Source: Nematostella vectensis (Eukaryota > Cnidaria > Anthozoa > Actiniaria > Edwardsiidae). From it: 64,000 nt of DNA. Location of the stretch: positions 4,092,001-4,156,000 of the forward strand of contig NC_064038.1 in the NCBI RefSeq assembly GCF_932526225.1, written 5' to 3'. The position numbers and the translations under genes were made by a program. The stretch's first letter is position 1. Every line of letters starts with the position of its first letter. Below are positions 53,793 through 64,000 of the stretch, one piece after another. Under the pieces are notes generated by a model, which saw only the letters and a list, made by a program, of their open reading frames with translations, was not told the DNA's origin and did not search any database.

Positions 53793-54618
53793 ATATGGCG
53801 GCTATTTTTACGGCGCATGTCTGAAATGCCATTTAAAAATGGCCGATTATTTTCAAAGATTGTATGCAATGAAATTTGAAAAGCTCGAAATATAGTATTT
53901 ATGCAAACTAATACAATTTTGCGGTCTTCTTAACTTATTTACCTGACTTCAATCTACTTACCAGGATTGGTTTTTGAGGCTTTCATGGAAGTTTTGATCG
54001 GGCAATATTATAGCTAAATATACCATAAAACTCTCCGTGGATTTTCTTCAAACTTGTAATAGTAGTTCACCAAATACATGAAATGATGTTGCAGCACATC
54101 GATGAATCGATTACGCGGTCTTCCCATGTTATCGAAGGCAGCATGATCTCGTGAAACAGCCATTTTTAATGGCAATTGATAATCATTTGGAACGGGCAAA
54201 ACTCTGTCGAAGTCCCTGAATTTCATTCTTTAAGTATTGCTATCTGAATCTGAGGTACCGCGGTTTGTAGCTTGAGAAAAACCTCTGAAATCTTCGAGTA
54301 AATGCTACTAAACCACTTCTTTCTCCGCCATTTTAAGCCTATGTAACCAGGCCTAAAAGGTGCAAAAAAGATTCGTGGGGGTATAAGAGAGGCAAGAGAA
54401 AGTATAATAAATTATAATAAATTCGCCATGTAGGACGAAGTTATCAAGGCCAGTGTACTCATTGCATTCATGATCCTTCAAAACAATATCTAATATTTAG
54501 ATTCTCGAATATTTTTGTACATTATATTGCTTTTTACTTAATCAAATAAATAATGGGATTCCTGTGGTTAATAAAATTCCAACACTGAGCTAGCAGAGCT
54601 AACTAAGAGCAACAAAAT
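53793..54618. other. Left subterminal region of element A
   Basis: Between TIR and first ORF. A 70-codon minus-strand ORF (54014-54226) has text FDRVLPVPNDYQLPLKMAVS but no family match; treated as unproven. Confidence 0.4.
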
Positions 54619-55448
54619 ATGTCTGAGATTTTATCCGAATACTCTAAACAAGCAATAGATTGGAAATTAAAATTTGATTCAGAGATTAATCCAAGGAGTT
54701 CATTTGCTTATTTAACTGGAGAATCTGCAAAGCTATTTGAAGTTGCTTTCACTGTTAAGGTTCCATTTCCTTTGTTCAAAATATGGAATAATTTTTCAAA
54801 AAAAAGTACCTCAGATGGAAGCTGTTATAGTCTAACAGACCTGCTCAATGCCACAGTACCTGGACACTGTTGGGCTATTGCAAAGGGATCAAGTGGACGG
54901 TTGGAAGAAAATCTAAGAAGGGAAACTGGAAAAGTTCTCTCCCTCTATAAGAAGTGCAAAGGTGGAAGGAACAGAAGGGAACTGGATAAAAGATATGCAG
55001 AATTCAGTATCCTTTCAAAAGAGCTTGAATCTATCTCAAAGCTCAGAGATGAATAGGAAGATGTGAATCTGGAACTTCAAGAATGGAAAAATAAATGCAC
55101 TGATTTGGAGTTGCAGAAAAAAAACACTTTTGGAAGAGCTTAAGCAAGTTCAACAAACAAATTGTGAAGAAATTGAAGTTTTAGAAGCACTAAATGAAGA
55201 ACTCAAAGCTTATGCACTGGCATTAGAGGAAGGGGATGAAAAATTGTGTTGTTCTTCAAAAAAGATTTCTGAGGTTGGTACAAAACAAAAATCAAGAAAA
55301 CTTAAACAGCTAAAAGAGAGAGCTCAATGTGCTCTCTGGTTCTCAAAGACATTTGGTCTGGACATTGCATCTATTGCTTTTAAAGATCAGAGTGATGATG
55401 GCAAAATATATACTTTGAACTATGATGAACAGGAAAAAAATAGTGATG

Positions 55449-58400
55449 CAGGGACCGCGGAACCGGTATTGCCGGTATTGCCCGAGCAATACCAGAAATC
55501 GGCGAGAGGAAAGACATACATGAATGAGAAATCACTCCGCCGTAAATAAGCATCGCAATACTAGTTCAATGAAAAATGCCCATGAATGCTCTTCCCAAAG
55601 CCAGATGTCCAGATGTGTAACTGAAAGGTATAATAACTTTATCACAATTCGTTTCCAGTAGTTATTCCAGTATTTATTTATACATTGTTAAGTGTAGTGT
55701 GCATCGGCCGACATACTGTAATTTAGCTTATGCTACAAAAGTATGAATAAACGATTATTATTATTATTATTATTATTATATTATTACCATCTCTCTAATC
55801 ACCCGGAAAACGGTGTAGCTCAGCCCGGACGCAGTATCGGGGCTGGATACTAGTTCAAAACGAAAGCGAAAGGGGGTGGATATTTGTCTGTTTATACGAA
55901 GATTCATTGATAAATTCTGCGTGCAAAAGTTTTCAAAGAAGAAAAAGACTAGTGAAAGTGGACAAAATGAGTACTGGTGAGTTGAGTTTCACTGTAGTGT
56001 ACCCGTTCAGTAATGACATCGTATTTTTCTATAAAATTCTATCAAATTTCGGTGCAATTTGGACTTGACGGTGGAAATAAATTGTAGTGGATTTGATCGG
56101 AAAAATCCATTCCCGGAATGGATTCCGGAATCCGGAATTCGACCCATTCGAGGTTTGATTGGAGATGCAGGGGGCCTGACCGAATGTTTTATTTCAGCGG
56201 ATCAGCCGCGGAGGTCCATTGAAGATGACCAGGAGCCAGGCAATGTTGCTGATGATGATACAGGTATGTACATATGACATAGTTACGTAGATACATAGTT
56301 GACATGATATTCTTTAGTGAGAAAACTATAAAATTATTTAATAATAATTCACCGATGAAGATGATGAAATTCAAGATATGCGCTGCCGCGGCGAAATTAC
56401 CGAAATCAATTCTACAGCAGAAACTCCGTCAGCCTATCAAAAGTTCAATGGATTTTTGCGTTTTATAATAGGCATCTGTTGCATATATTGTCTGAGTTCC
56501 GATAAATCGATTACGAACAAAACGGGATCCGAACGAGTCCCGTTCTATGCGATTCATATGAGATTGATCAAACGATGCTGAATGATTTGCTCATGCTGAC
56601 TACCATTTCACAGGTGACAAAATTGACCTAGCGGGTCCGTCTTCATCCGCCTCAAGCGCTAGCAGTTCTGGACGACAAGGGATGAAACGTATGCGTCCTA
56701 AGGTCACACTTCACGATTTTTTCAAAAGATCTAAGACTGAGAATATCGAAAAGGTAAAAAAATGGAAATTTCGGATTCAATTCAGTTTGATCAGTCCAAA
56801 AGTATAGAAAATCTTCACACCACGTAACCATTTCATCAGTATACCTATGTCTCGAATTTTAGCGGGTGTCTCGTCGATTGGCCAAACTAGTTAAATCTTA
56901 CTGATTGCCGTATGGTGTACTATTCATTATCAAAACACTGTTTTTCAGGACACTGATGATGTCGAAGATGCATCGGCGGTCGACACAAGCGTCCCGCCTA
57001 CTGATGTCACAGAAGCCGTTGACGAGAGACCGCCACGTGAAATCATTCTGTCCGTCGAGCCATTCCACCCGAAACAAATAAAACGTTCAGAAACGGACAA
57101 GGAAGGAAAAGCGAAAAAGAGAAATTTTCAACTCCAGTATTTTCACGACTTTCCGTGGCTACATTACATACCAGACAAGGACGTCGTCGTATGCCATGTG
57201 TGCACTAAAGCAGTAAAACTGAACTTATTGGACGGTGTGAGACAGGAACCTGCCTTCACGACGAAAGGTTTCAATACATGGCGGAACGCCACCAAAATGT
57301 TTCGCCTTCATCAGAACTCGAAATGCCACAAACAAGCCGTCGAGTGTGTGCGAGAGATCCCGGCAAAGTGTCGCGACGTAAGCGAGCTGTTAGTTGAACA
57401 GACTGTGAAAGAGCGGGAAAACAACCGGCGATATCTGAGCAAGATTATCCAGAATCTGCAGTTTTTAGCTCGTCAGGGGATCGCAATCCAAGGAGCGAAA
57501 GAGACGGATTCGAATTTCCATCAATGTTTGTTGCTCAGAGCGAAGGATGATCCTTCAATCCTACAATGGATGAGTAAGAAAACCGACAAGTACACGTCAC
57601 ATGACGTGCAAAATGAATTGCTGGATATCATGTCACAACAAGTAATAAGGGATGTCGCTAATCGCATCAAAACGGAATGCTATTCTTTACTAGCCGACGA
57701 ATGCACGGACGTAGCGAATAAGGAACAGCTGACGGTGTGCCTGCGTTGGATCGACGAGAATTTGAATCCGAATGAGGATTTTATCGGCTTCTATCATATC
57801 CCAGACATTTCGTCGGATACGATCGTTTCGGCTCTCAAAGACGCCCTCACCCGATCGGATATACCATTGAAATCATGTCGCGGGCAATGTTACGACGGAG
57901 CGGGTAATATGTCCGGTGTGAAGAACGGCGCGGCGACGAAAATCCAAGCTGAGGTCCCGCAGGCGCATCTAACGCACTGCCACGGACACGCCCTCTCTCT
58001 CGCTGTACATGACATGTGTAAGCGGTCAGCTTCGAAATTGCTGAGCGAGACGTTGGACACGACACGTGAGATATGCAAGCTGATAAAATTCTCACCGAAG
58101 CGACAAGGAGCACTTGAAAAGATCAAGGGAGAATTGGACTTGGATGCCCCGGGAATCAAGGTCTTATGCCCGACCAGATGGACGGTCCGCGGGGACAGTT
58201 TTCTGCGAATCATACAAAACTATGTTGCGCTCGCAAACCTTTGGACTGATTGCCTTTCTGCGAGGCTTGACAGCGAAACGAGGGCGAGAATCATAGGTGT
58301 CCAATGTCAGATGAAGGAGTTCGATTATTTTTTCGGACTCAATTTGGGGAATATGCTCTTCTCCATTACCGACAACCTGTCAAAAACGCTCCAGAAGACG

Positions 58401-59645
58401 AAGATGTCCGCCGTTCAAGGCCAGCGGTTGGCAGAATTGACCATCACTACGCTGTCAAACATGCGATCCGAGCAAAACTTCAGTGACTTCTACGCTCTGG
58501 TGCTACAACGACGAAATTCACTGGAATGCGAAATCTCCGAACCGAAATTGCCTCGTAAAAGAGCGCCACCGAAGAAATTAGATGACGGAAGTGAGCCGTA
58601 CCATCCACCCGCCGCTGAGGACCGATATCGTACCATGTACTTCAGCGCTTTGGACGACATCGTGATGGCCATAACCGAACGATTCGACCAAAAAGGATTC
58701 AAGGTTTACCGGATCGTGGAGGAATTTCTTCTGAAAGCTGTTCGCGGAGTTGACTTCACATCCGAAATGGCCACCATAGAAAGCGAGTACGGTACCACAG
58801 ACGTAAATGTTCGAAACCTCACTTCCCAAATACCGATCTTCCGACAACTTATGGAGCATAAGGATGTCACGCATTTCGACGACATCTACAAGGAGGTACA
58901 GTCTCTCGATAAACCCACTCGTTCGCTCATCGGCGAGATCGTGAAATTGTGTGTGCTGCTGCTGGTGAATCCGGCGACCGACGCTATAGGCGAGCGGTCT
59001 TTTTCGACGATGCGGCGACTGAAGACATGGCTCCGGTCCACGATGGGCCAGAAACGGTTCAACAGCCTCGCCGTACTCAGCGTTCATCGAGAACGCACTG
59101 ACAAAATAAATCTGGCAGCCGTGGCGAATGAGTTCGTACGCCTCAATGATAATAGGAGAAGGCTTTTCGGCGAATTCAGCGTTGCCGACTTCTGCTAATA
59201 GCAAGAATGCAGACGGAATAGCGTCGATGGAATAATGATTGAACACGACCGTTATAGACAGTCTCAATTATATCATTATATCATTCATTACATTACTCAT
59301 TATTCTTATGTTTGCATTATATCACTGATTAAATTTCATTGTATATGTTCTTGCAGGTATTCGTTGCGGAGAAGAAAATATCAGAAATTCGCTCGAAATC
59401 TTTGATTTTTTTAGTCAAATAAGCATCATTTCAGATGTCGCTAGAACCCTCAGAAAGTGCTCGAGTTAAGCGGAAATCAGTGCCATTTTTCGAAATTTTC
59501 TCGGGGGGAGAACCCCCCCCAACCCCCCTACTGGGGCTCGGGCCGTAGGCCCTTCGCGGCGACGGCCTCCGGCCGCCGCGGCTCCGCGGTCAGTTATGGC
59601 CAAAGAGTTGGCAATACCAAGATCACGCCCGCTCCGCGGGCCCTG
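55449..59645 (+). mobile_element. hAT transposon nested in element A
   Basis: Ends CAGGGACCGCGGAACCGG and the complement of CTCCGCGGGCCCTG; flanks TGATG (55444-55448) and TGATG (59646-59650) are a 5-bp target duplication. Its removal joins AATAGTGATG to AAACTCAAAG and restores the host frame. 4,197 bp, with one spliced transposase gene. A GC-rich right end (59500-59645) and an ATT microsatellite at 55763-55790 are internal. Confidence 0.95.
55967..59198 (+). CDS. hAT transposase, four exons, 821 residues, apparently intact
   Basis: Exons 55967-55976, 56198-56263, 56614-56753 and 56949-59198, all with GT-AG ends and matching phases, give 821 residues. Order: acidic leader; PCNA-like box KVTLHDFFKRS; TTF/BED-type zinc finger starting VVVCHVCTKAVK with C/H ligands near SKCHKQ; RNase H fold with SLLADECTDVANKEQ (first Asp), CRGQCYDGAGNMSG (second Asp) and HCHGHALSLAVHD; CPTRWTVR; and a C-terminal hAT dimerisation region with AIGERSFSTMRRLKTWLRST, including the third acid E. 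Similar to ZMYM1-like/THAP-less hAT proteins. No stop or frameshift, so the element may be autonomous. Confidence 0.93.
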
Positions 59646-60134
59646 TGATGAAACTCAAAGACTTACAGAGGAAGAGAACCATAGGCTTGAACAAGTATTG
59701 TTTCTACTAGACAAATTTTGTGTAAGTGATGAATGCTATCATGAACTCAGTTTCCTAACAAATGATATCCCTCGATCTTACCTCATTAAACAAAAGAGGG
59801 ACAAGCTCAATTCTCTCTGCCACATTGAGAGGGTGCCTGGCCCTGACCCTGGTGCTCAACGTTCCTTTTCCTTACTGCTAAAGGAGGTCATATCAAAGTA
59901 TTTGGATTCACACCCATCTTTTGATTTCACTAAAAATCCACTAAAAGTTAAAATAAGTGGTGATGGGGCAAAGATGTCAAGAACAACCAATTTTATGATT
60001 CTCTCTTTCTCATTGCTGCAGTCTGGTGAATACAATGCATCAAAAGGAAACCATACGATTGGAATTGTGAATGGACCCGAACAATATGAAACACTGAAAG
60101 TTTCATACAACAGTCTAATTAAGGATATTAATGA

Positions 60135-61094
60135 TGGTAATCTCTTCGATCTTCGCAGGCTCAAAGCAAAAACAAAAGTCCTTACGGAATTCATCAGGGA
60201 GGCACAGTACGCTGACGATATCGCCTTATTTAGCGATACCCCAGAGGGTCTGCAGTCTTTACTTACATCGTACAATGAACTTGCTAAGAGAATGGGGATG
60301 CGCATTAACACTAAAAAGACGGAGACTATGTGTATTGGTAATACTGCCGACTTTTATGTTGATGGCATTAAGCTGGTCAATGTTACTCACTTTAAATACC
60401 TTGGTAGTATCCTGTCAAGTGACTGCTCAATGAGAGCGGAGCTCACATCTCGTATACAAGCTGTATCATGTGCTTATGATCGCCTTCGAAAGAGAGTTTT
60501 CGACTCACGTGATCTCACTGTACCAACCAAGATCGCTGTTTATAATCAATGTCTAATGCCTCTCTTATTGTACGGTAGTGAGACATGGACTGTATATCAG
60601 CATGAAGTTAGAGAACTTCGTACTCTGCAACAACGCCATTTACGCCTAATCCTCAAGATCAAGTGGGATGACTATATAAGCAATGAAGACGTCCTCCGTC
60701 GCGCAAACGTAGATGATATTGAAACAAAATTAGCTAGAAATCGTCTCCGCTGGCTTGGTCACCTCTGCCGAATGGACGATGACAGAGTGCCTAAGCAGCT
60801 GTTATTTTCGGAGCTAGAACACGGGTCTCGCCCAGTTGGTCGTCCTAAACTAAGATTCAAGGACACTTTGAAAAAAGACCTCAAAATTGGATGCGTCCTT
60901 GAAGTGTGGAACTATCATGTACATAATAGAAAGGAATGGAGGGCGATCACAAATAACATCTGCACGTCATACGACAAAAGAAGATATGAAACATATTTAA
61001 AACAAAGGGAAGCTCGCCGTAAAAGGGCGGAGAACAGTTAAATACAAACTGTGTTATACCCGTTCGCGGGTGCAGGCGCTTATATATATAATGA
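60135..61094 (+). mobile_element. 5'-truncated LINE (RT C-terminal part) nested in element A
   Basis: Continuous frame from LRRLKAKTKV through the RT catalytic box YADDIALF, then MGMRINTKKTETM, FKYLGSILSSD, LLYGSETWT, LRWLGHLCRMDDDRVPKQLL and GRPKLRFKDTLKKDL. The 5' part of the RT is missing. Flanked by AATGA (60130-60134 and 61090-61094). It ends GGCGCTTATATATAT. Host protein text is continuous if the insert and one AATGA are removed. Confidence 0.92.
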
Positions 61095-62400
61095 GCATGT
61101 GAAAGCTAAAAAAGTCACTTTGGGAGACAAAGAAATTCCTTTAGAGTTTTTTCTTGGGGGTGATTTGAAATTTTTGCTGCTTTCAATGGGTCTCAGTGGT
61201 GCCACTTCTGATTATGCTTGTTTGTGGTGTATAGTTCACAAGTCTCAGAGGTGGAATATGAAACATGAATCAACATACTACAACTCAGACACAATGAAAA
61301 GAACAATCAAATCACTTAAGGAGTGGTGTACAAAAAAGAAAGAGAATTATTGTTGTATCAACCCACCTTTATTTGAGATTGAACTAGATCATGTCATTCT
61401 GGATGAACTGCATATGATGTTAAGGATAACAGACAGGCTGACAGAAAATTTGATTATTGAAGTAATGGAAAAAGACAGCAAAGAAGATATGCACAAACCA
61501 AGAGGAGAATGTAAAGGCATAGGCCTTGATAAGCTAATTAAAGCAATTAATGACATTGGCATAACATTTAATGTGTGGGAAAAACTGAATGCAGATGGAA
61601 AATCAAGTAAGCAGAAAGACTGGACAAGTTTAGTTGGCTCTGACAAAAAAAAGCTGATGAAATTTCTTCCTGAAAAGCTGAAATCCATGAATATACTCTT
61701 TGATGAAACCAAGTCTGAGGTCATAAAGCTTTGGGAAGACTTCCATTCATTATACCTGCTGATATGCTGTGCAAATGCTGATGAAACTACACCAGATTCT
61801 ATTCACCAAAAGGCCAAAGCATGGATAGAATTATTTTCCAAGCTTGGTGCGAAACGTGTTGGTTATGGTAATGCCAGGGTGACCCCATACATGCATGCAG
61901 TTCCATACCACATACCCCAGTTTATCTTAAGTCATGGGCCAATCATACAGTTTTCAGGGCAAGGTGTGGAAAAAAACAACGATGATGCTAAGCGCATATA
62001 CTACCAAAAGTCCAATAAATGGGATGCAGCTAAGGACATTCTGCTTTTGGAGTCTAGGCAAAAATCTCTAGAGCACCACGAAAGAGAGAAGAGAAAATAT
62101 GTGAAGCGAAATGAGGAATGGTGGAATAGCAAAATTTTAGACTCAAGGAAAAGAAGAAGGAACACAGAATCAAATTATACTGCAACTACGAGTAACACTC
62201 TGGATGAATAAACATTATAAGTAGCAATAACAATGCTATTAATAACAACAGTACAATAAATTGTCATGTAAATAATTTTAAAACTATTCAACATTTCCTT
62301 GGTGATGTTATAACAATTTCTTTGTATATACATATATTATTCTATTGAGTCATATATTATTAAATCCTATGAATGATAAAAAAATATATTATAAAAAAAA

Positions 62401-63361
62401 TCAAACAAACAAATTGTGCTGATCACAAGCTTTCCTATTTAAAGTTATAACTATTTTTTCTACAGGAGATGTTGGGCTCTTTTCTAATTTCCCACATGAC
62501 ACTATGTAGTAAGCTTTTGTGTATGAAAGGACAGTTTTGATTTTGATGGGGAAATCCACTGTAATTCCTTGTCCATGTTCATCCAGGCAGTAATACCAAT
62601 ACACTGGAAGGCCAAATCTTTTGAAATCAGATTTCTCATAAAACATAGACTTCTTGTCAGCAGCTAATTTACCACAGCCCTTAAATATGTATCTTACTAT
62701 GTCATGATCAATACGGATTTCGGTGCTATGTACAGCTTTTACTGCCTTGGATTTCAAGATGCTTGTAATCCCCTCCAAAAACAAAGCTGATGCATTTTCT
62801 AGTCTTTCAGGTGTTATTACAGGGAATAGGTAAGATCTGAAAGTTCAAAATACATCAAAAGATCAGAAGCTATGACTTCCGGAATTTTTTATTAATAATA
62901 TTTTTTTAAAAAAATCATTATTGAGGAGTTATTTCAGAATATTCACCTAATCAAAGCTTCTGTTAAATGATTCGCTGGCTCCCAAGTACTAGTCCAAATC
63001 GGCCAATTTTTCCACTTCACTAGGTACTCTTTATCCCCCTGTATCGAAACAAAATACAAAAATACAGCAATCAATGGAAATTCGGTGTACAATTCCTTTT
63101 GAAATCAAACCAAAAATGTGAGTTTCCAATTTATATTTTAACAAAATTGGGATTCTACTCAAATAAAAAGGTTTGCTCTAGCAAACTATCACTTACGTTT
63201 CTGGAGGTAATTCGCTGACTTATTATCCTTTCCACATCATATACCTTTGATCCACTTTTATACTTTCGTTTTCTTTGAAAATCGAAATTAAAATCGGCAG
63301 ATGAAACATTATTCAGTGCTTTATAATCAATTCTTCTTGATCTCTGTCTTCCCTCCGCCAT
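62401..63361 (-). CDS. Chromodomain protein gene of element A (three exons, 230 residues)
   Basis: Exons 63197-63361, 62947-63038 and 62401-62836, with GTAAGT/CAG and GTGAAT/CAG ends and phases 0 and 2. Starts MAEGRQRSRRIDYKALNNVS. The chromodomain is split across intron 1: VYDVERIISQRITSRN in exon 1 joins GDKEYLVKWKNWPIWTSTWE then PANHL in exon 2, with aromatic-cage candidates Y, W and W and the TWEP signature. The C-terminal 140 residues (ENASALFLEGI, FKRFGLPVYWYYCLDEHG) resemble no domain I know. Frame is intact. Transcribed toward the transposase gene. Possible role in binding methylated histone tails is inference from the fold. Confidence 0.85.
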
Positions 63362-63466
63362 TTTGTTTTGGGTGAGCTGATATTCCGACGCATGCGCAGT
63401 AATGCCTAAATGAGACCGCTGTCAAAAAATACCGCCTGAACAAAATGTCCCTGATTTTTGGTAATG

Positions 63467-63895
63467 TCATGTGTTTTTTGTGCATTGAGCACTTCACCGA
63501 CCCAAGAGTGCTACATTGTCTACACTCCTTTTGTAAGCAGACGCATGGAGGAAGAAGTCATGTGTTTTTTGTGCATTGAGCACTTCACCGACCCAAGAGT
63601 GCTGCATTGTCTACGCTCCTTTTGTGAGCAGACGCATGGAGGATGAAGTCACGTGTTCCTTGTGCATTGAGCACTTCACAGACCCAAGAGTGCTGCATTG
63701 TCTACGCTCCTTTTGTGAGCAGACGCATGGAGGATGAAGTCACGTGTTCCTTGTGCATTGAGCACTTCACAGACCCAAGAGTGCTGCATTGTCTACGCTC
63801 CTTTTGTGAGCAGACGCATGGAGGATGAAGTCACGTGTTCCTTGTGCATTAAGCACTTCACAGACCCAAGAGTGTTGCATTCTCTACACTCCTTT
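63467..63895 (+). repeat. TRIM RING 91-bp array, block T5 (about 4.7 units)
   Basis: Continuation of T4 beyond element A; early units carry CATGTGTTTTTTGTGC. Ends with the same TTTTGTCGACACTGC switch and the GGCCCTCAGGGTGGTATGCA flank seen at 49735 and 51000, running to the window end. Confidence 0.94.
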
Positions 63896-64000
63896 TGTCG
63901 ACACTGCCTACGGCCCTCAGGGTGGTATGCAGCTAAAAGCCCCACTTTTTCTTTAAAGTAAACAGAGGATAACAGGGATAACTCTGGAACCCTACCAGCG

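Larger units (their letters stand above)
54619..62211 (+). pseudogene. Element A transposase-like gene, split by hAT and LINE insertions
   Basis: Pieces 54619-55448, 59646-60134 and 61090-62211 join in frame at both insertion points once one target-duplication copy is dropped, giving roughly 800 codons. N-terminal part: SEILSEYSKQAIDWKLKF, a segment typical of the family, then a coiled coil. Core: KISGDGAKMSR, FLGGDLKFLL followed by YACLWC, and GQGVEKNND; the D, D and E suggest a DDE triad with a CxxC after the second D (inference). An in-frame TAG at 55054 and a frameshift in the A-run near 55115 show it was also decayed by point mutation. A common uncharacterised protein family in cnidarians and sponges. 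Confidence 0.75.
53772..63466. mobile_element. DNA transposon A inserted in the TRIM array (9.7 kb with nested insertions)
   Basis: Perfect 21-bp inverted termini starting CATTACCAAAAATCAGGGAC (53772-53792) with its complement at 63446-63466; similarity continues imperfectly (GGCGG-TATTTTT). It splits the unit GATGAAG|TCATGTG without a clear target duplication (or a TA duplication if the true end is CCAAAAATC). Removing the hAT and LINE insertions leaves about 4.5 kb. It has two convergent genes: a transposase-like gene on plus and a chromodomain gene on minus. Superfamily unassigned. Confidence 0.93.

Noticed and set aside
54014-54226. 70-codon minus-strand ORF in element A
   Set aside because: Protein-like but without recognisable motif or splice support; kept only as a note.
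57847-59267. Minus-strand ORFs across the hAT transposase
   Set aside because: Shadows of the intact plus-strand coding exon.
59457-59648. GC-rich short ORF at right end of the hAT element
   Set aside because: Lies in the subterminal GC-rich sequence and crosses the TIR; not a gene.

Overview
The window is animal nuclear DNA. Genes are split by GT-AG introns, and CCDC124 and VPS33B orthologues sit head to head. There is a TRIM-type RING fragment, several superfamilies of DNA transposon, 5'-truncated LINEs, MITEs and very large minisatellites. Overall base composition and transposon content suggest an early-branching metazoan, most likely an anthozoan cnidarian such as a sea anemone; the species is inferred, not proven.

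Layout. Positions 80-23352, minus strand: a VPS33B gene whose 3' end lies beyond the left edge. I could place 19 small coding exons by conserved protein text, splice sites and matching intron phase. About 17 kb of its introns is tandem repeat: 12-bp (190-6444), 19-bp (7028-8139), TGA/TGG-rich (8755-9760), 21-bp (10038-11100), 44-bp (11136-11354), 23-24-bp (13415-18445) and 52-bp (18734-21907). The 52-bp array is the most striking object here: each of about 61 units contains the complete 32-nt coding exon 4 with its own acceptor and donor, separated from the next copy by only 20 nt. The 19-bp array reiterates the 5' splice site of exon 16. Positions 23705-25489, plus strand: complete two-exon CCDC124 (223 codons), divergent from VPS33B across about 350 bp.

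Positions 25.5-41.5 kb hold no intact gene that I recognise: MITEs, a dispersed minisatellite in two orientations, a decayed Ty3/gypsy pol broken by a rhodopsin-like GPCR fragment, and remnants of a tyrosine-recombinase element.

Positions 41.5-64.0 kb are dominated by a 91-bp head-to-tail array (about 75 copies in five blocks) built from the start-codon half of a TRIM RING-finger exon. Because 91 is not a multiple of 3, the frame rotates and stops in every unit, so it cannot encode a poly-RING protein. Two TIR transposons have landed in the array. Element B (44274-49132; 5-bp TSD CCTTG) carries a decayed transposase-like gene and a LINE 3' end. Element A (53772-63466; 21-bp perfect TIRs) carries a decayed DDE-like gene on the plus strand and an intact-looking three-exon chromodomain gene on the minus strand. 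Element A was itself hit by a LINE fragment (TSD AATGA) and by an apparently intact hAT element (55449-59645; TSD TGATG) encoding a spliced 821-residue transposase.

The unifying observation is that three independent arrays in one window were seeded from coding exons or exon/intron junctions rather than from anonymous DNA. Effects on splicing are inference and need RNA data.
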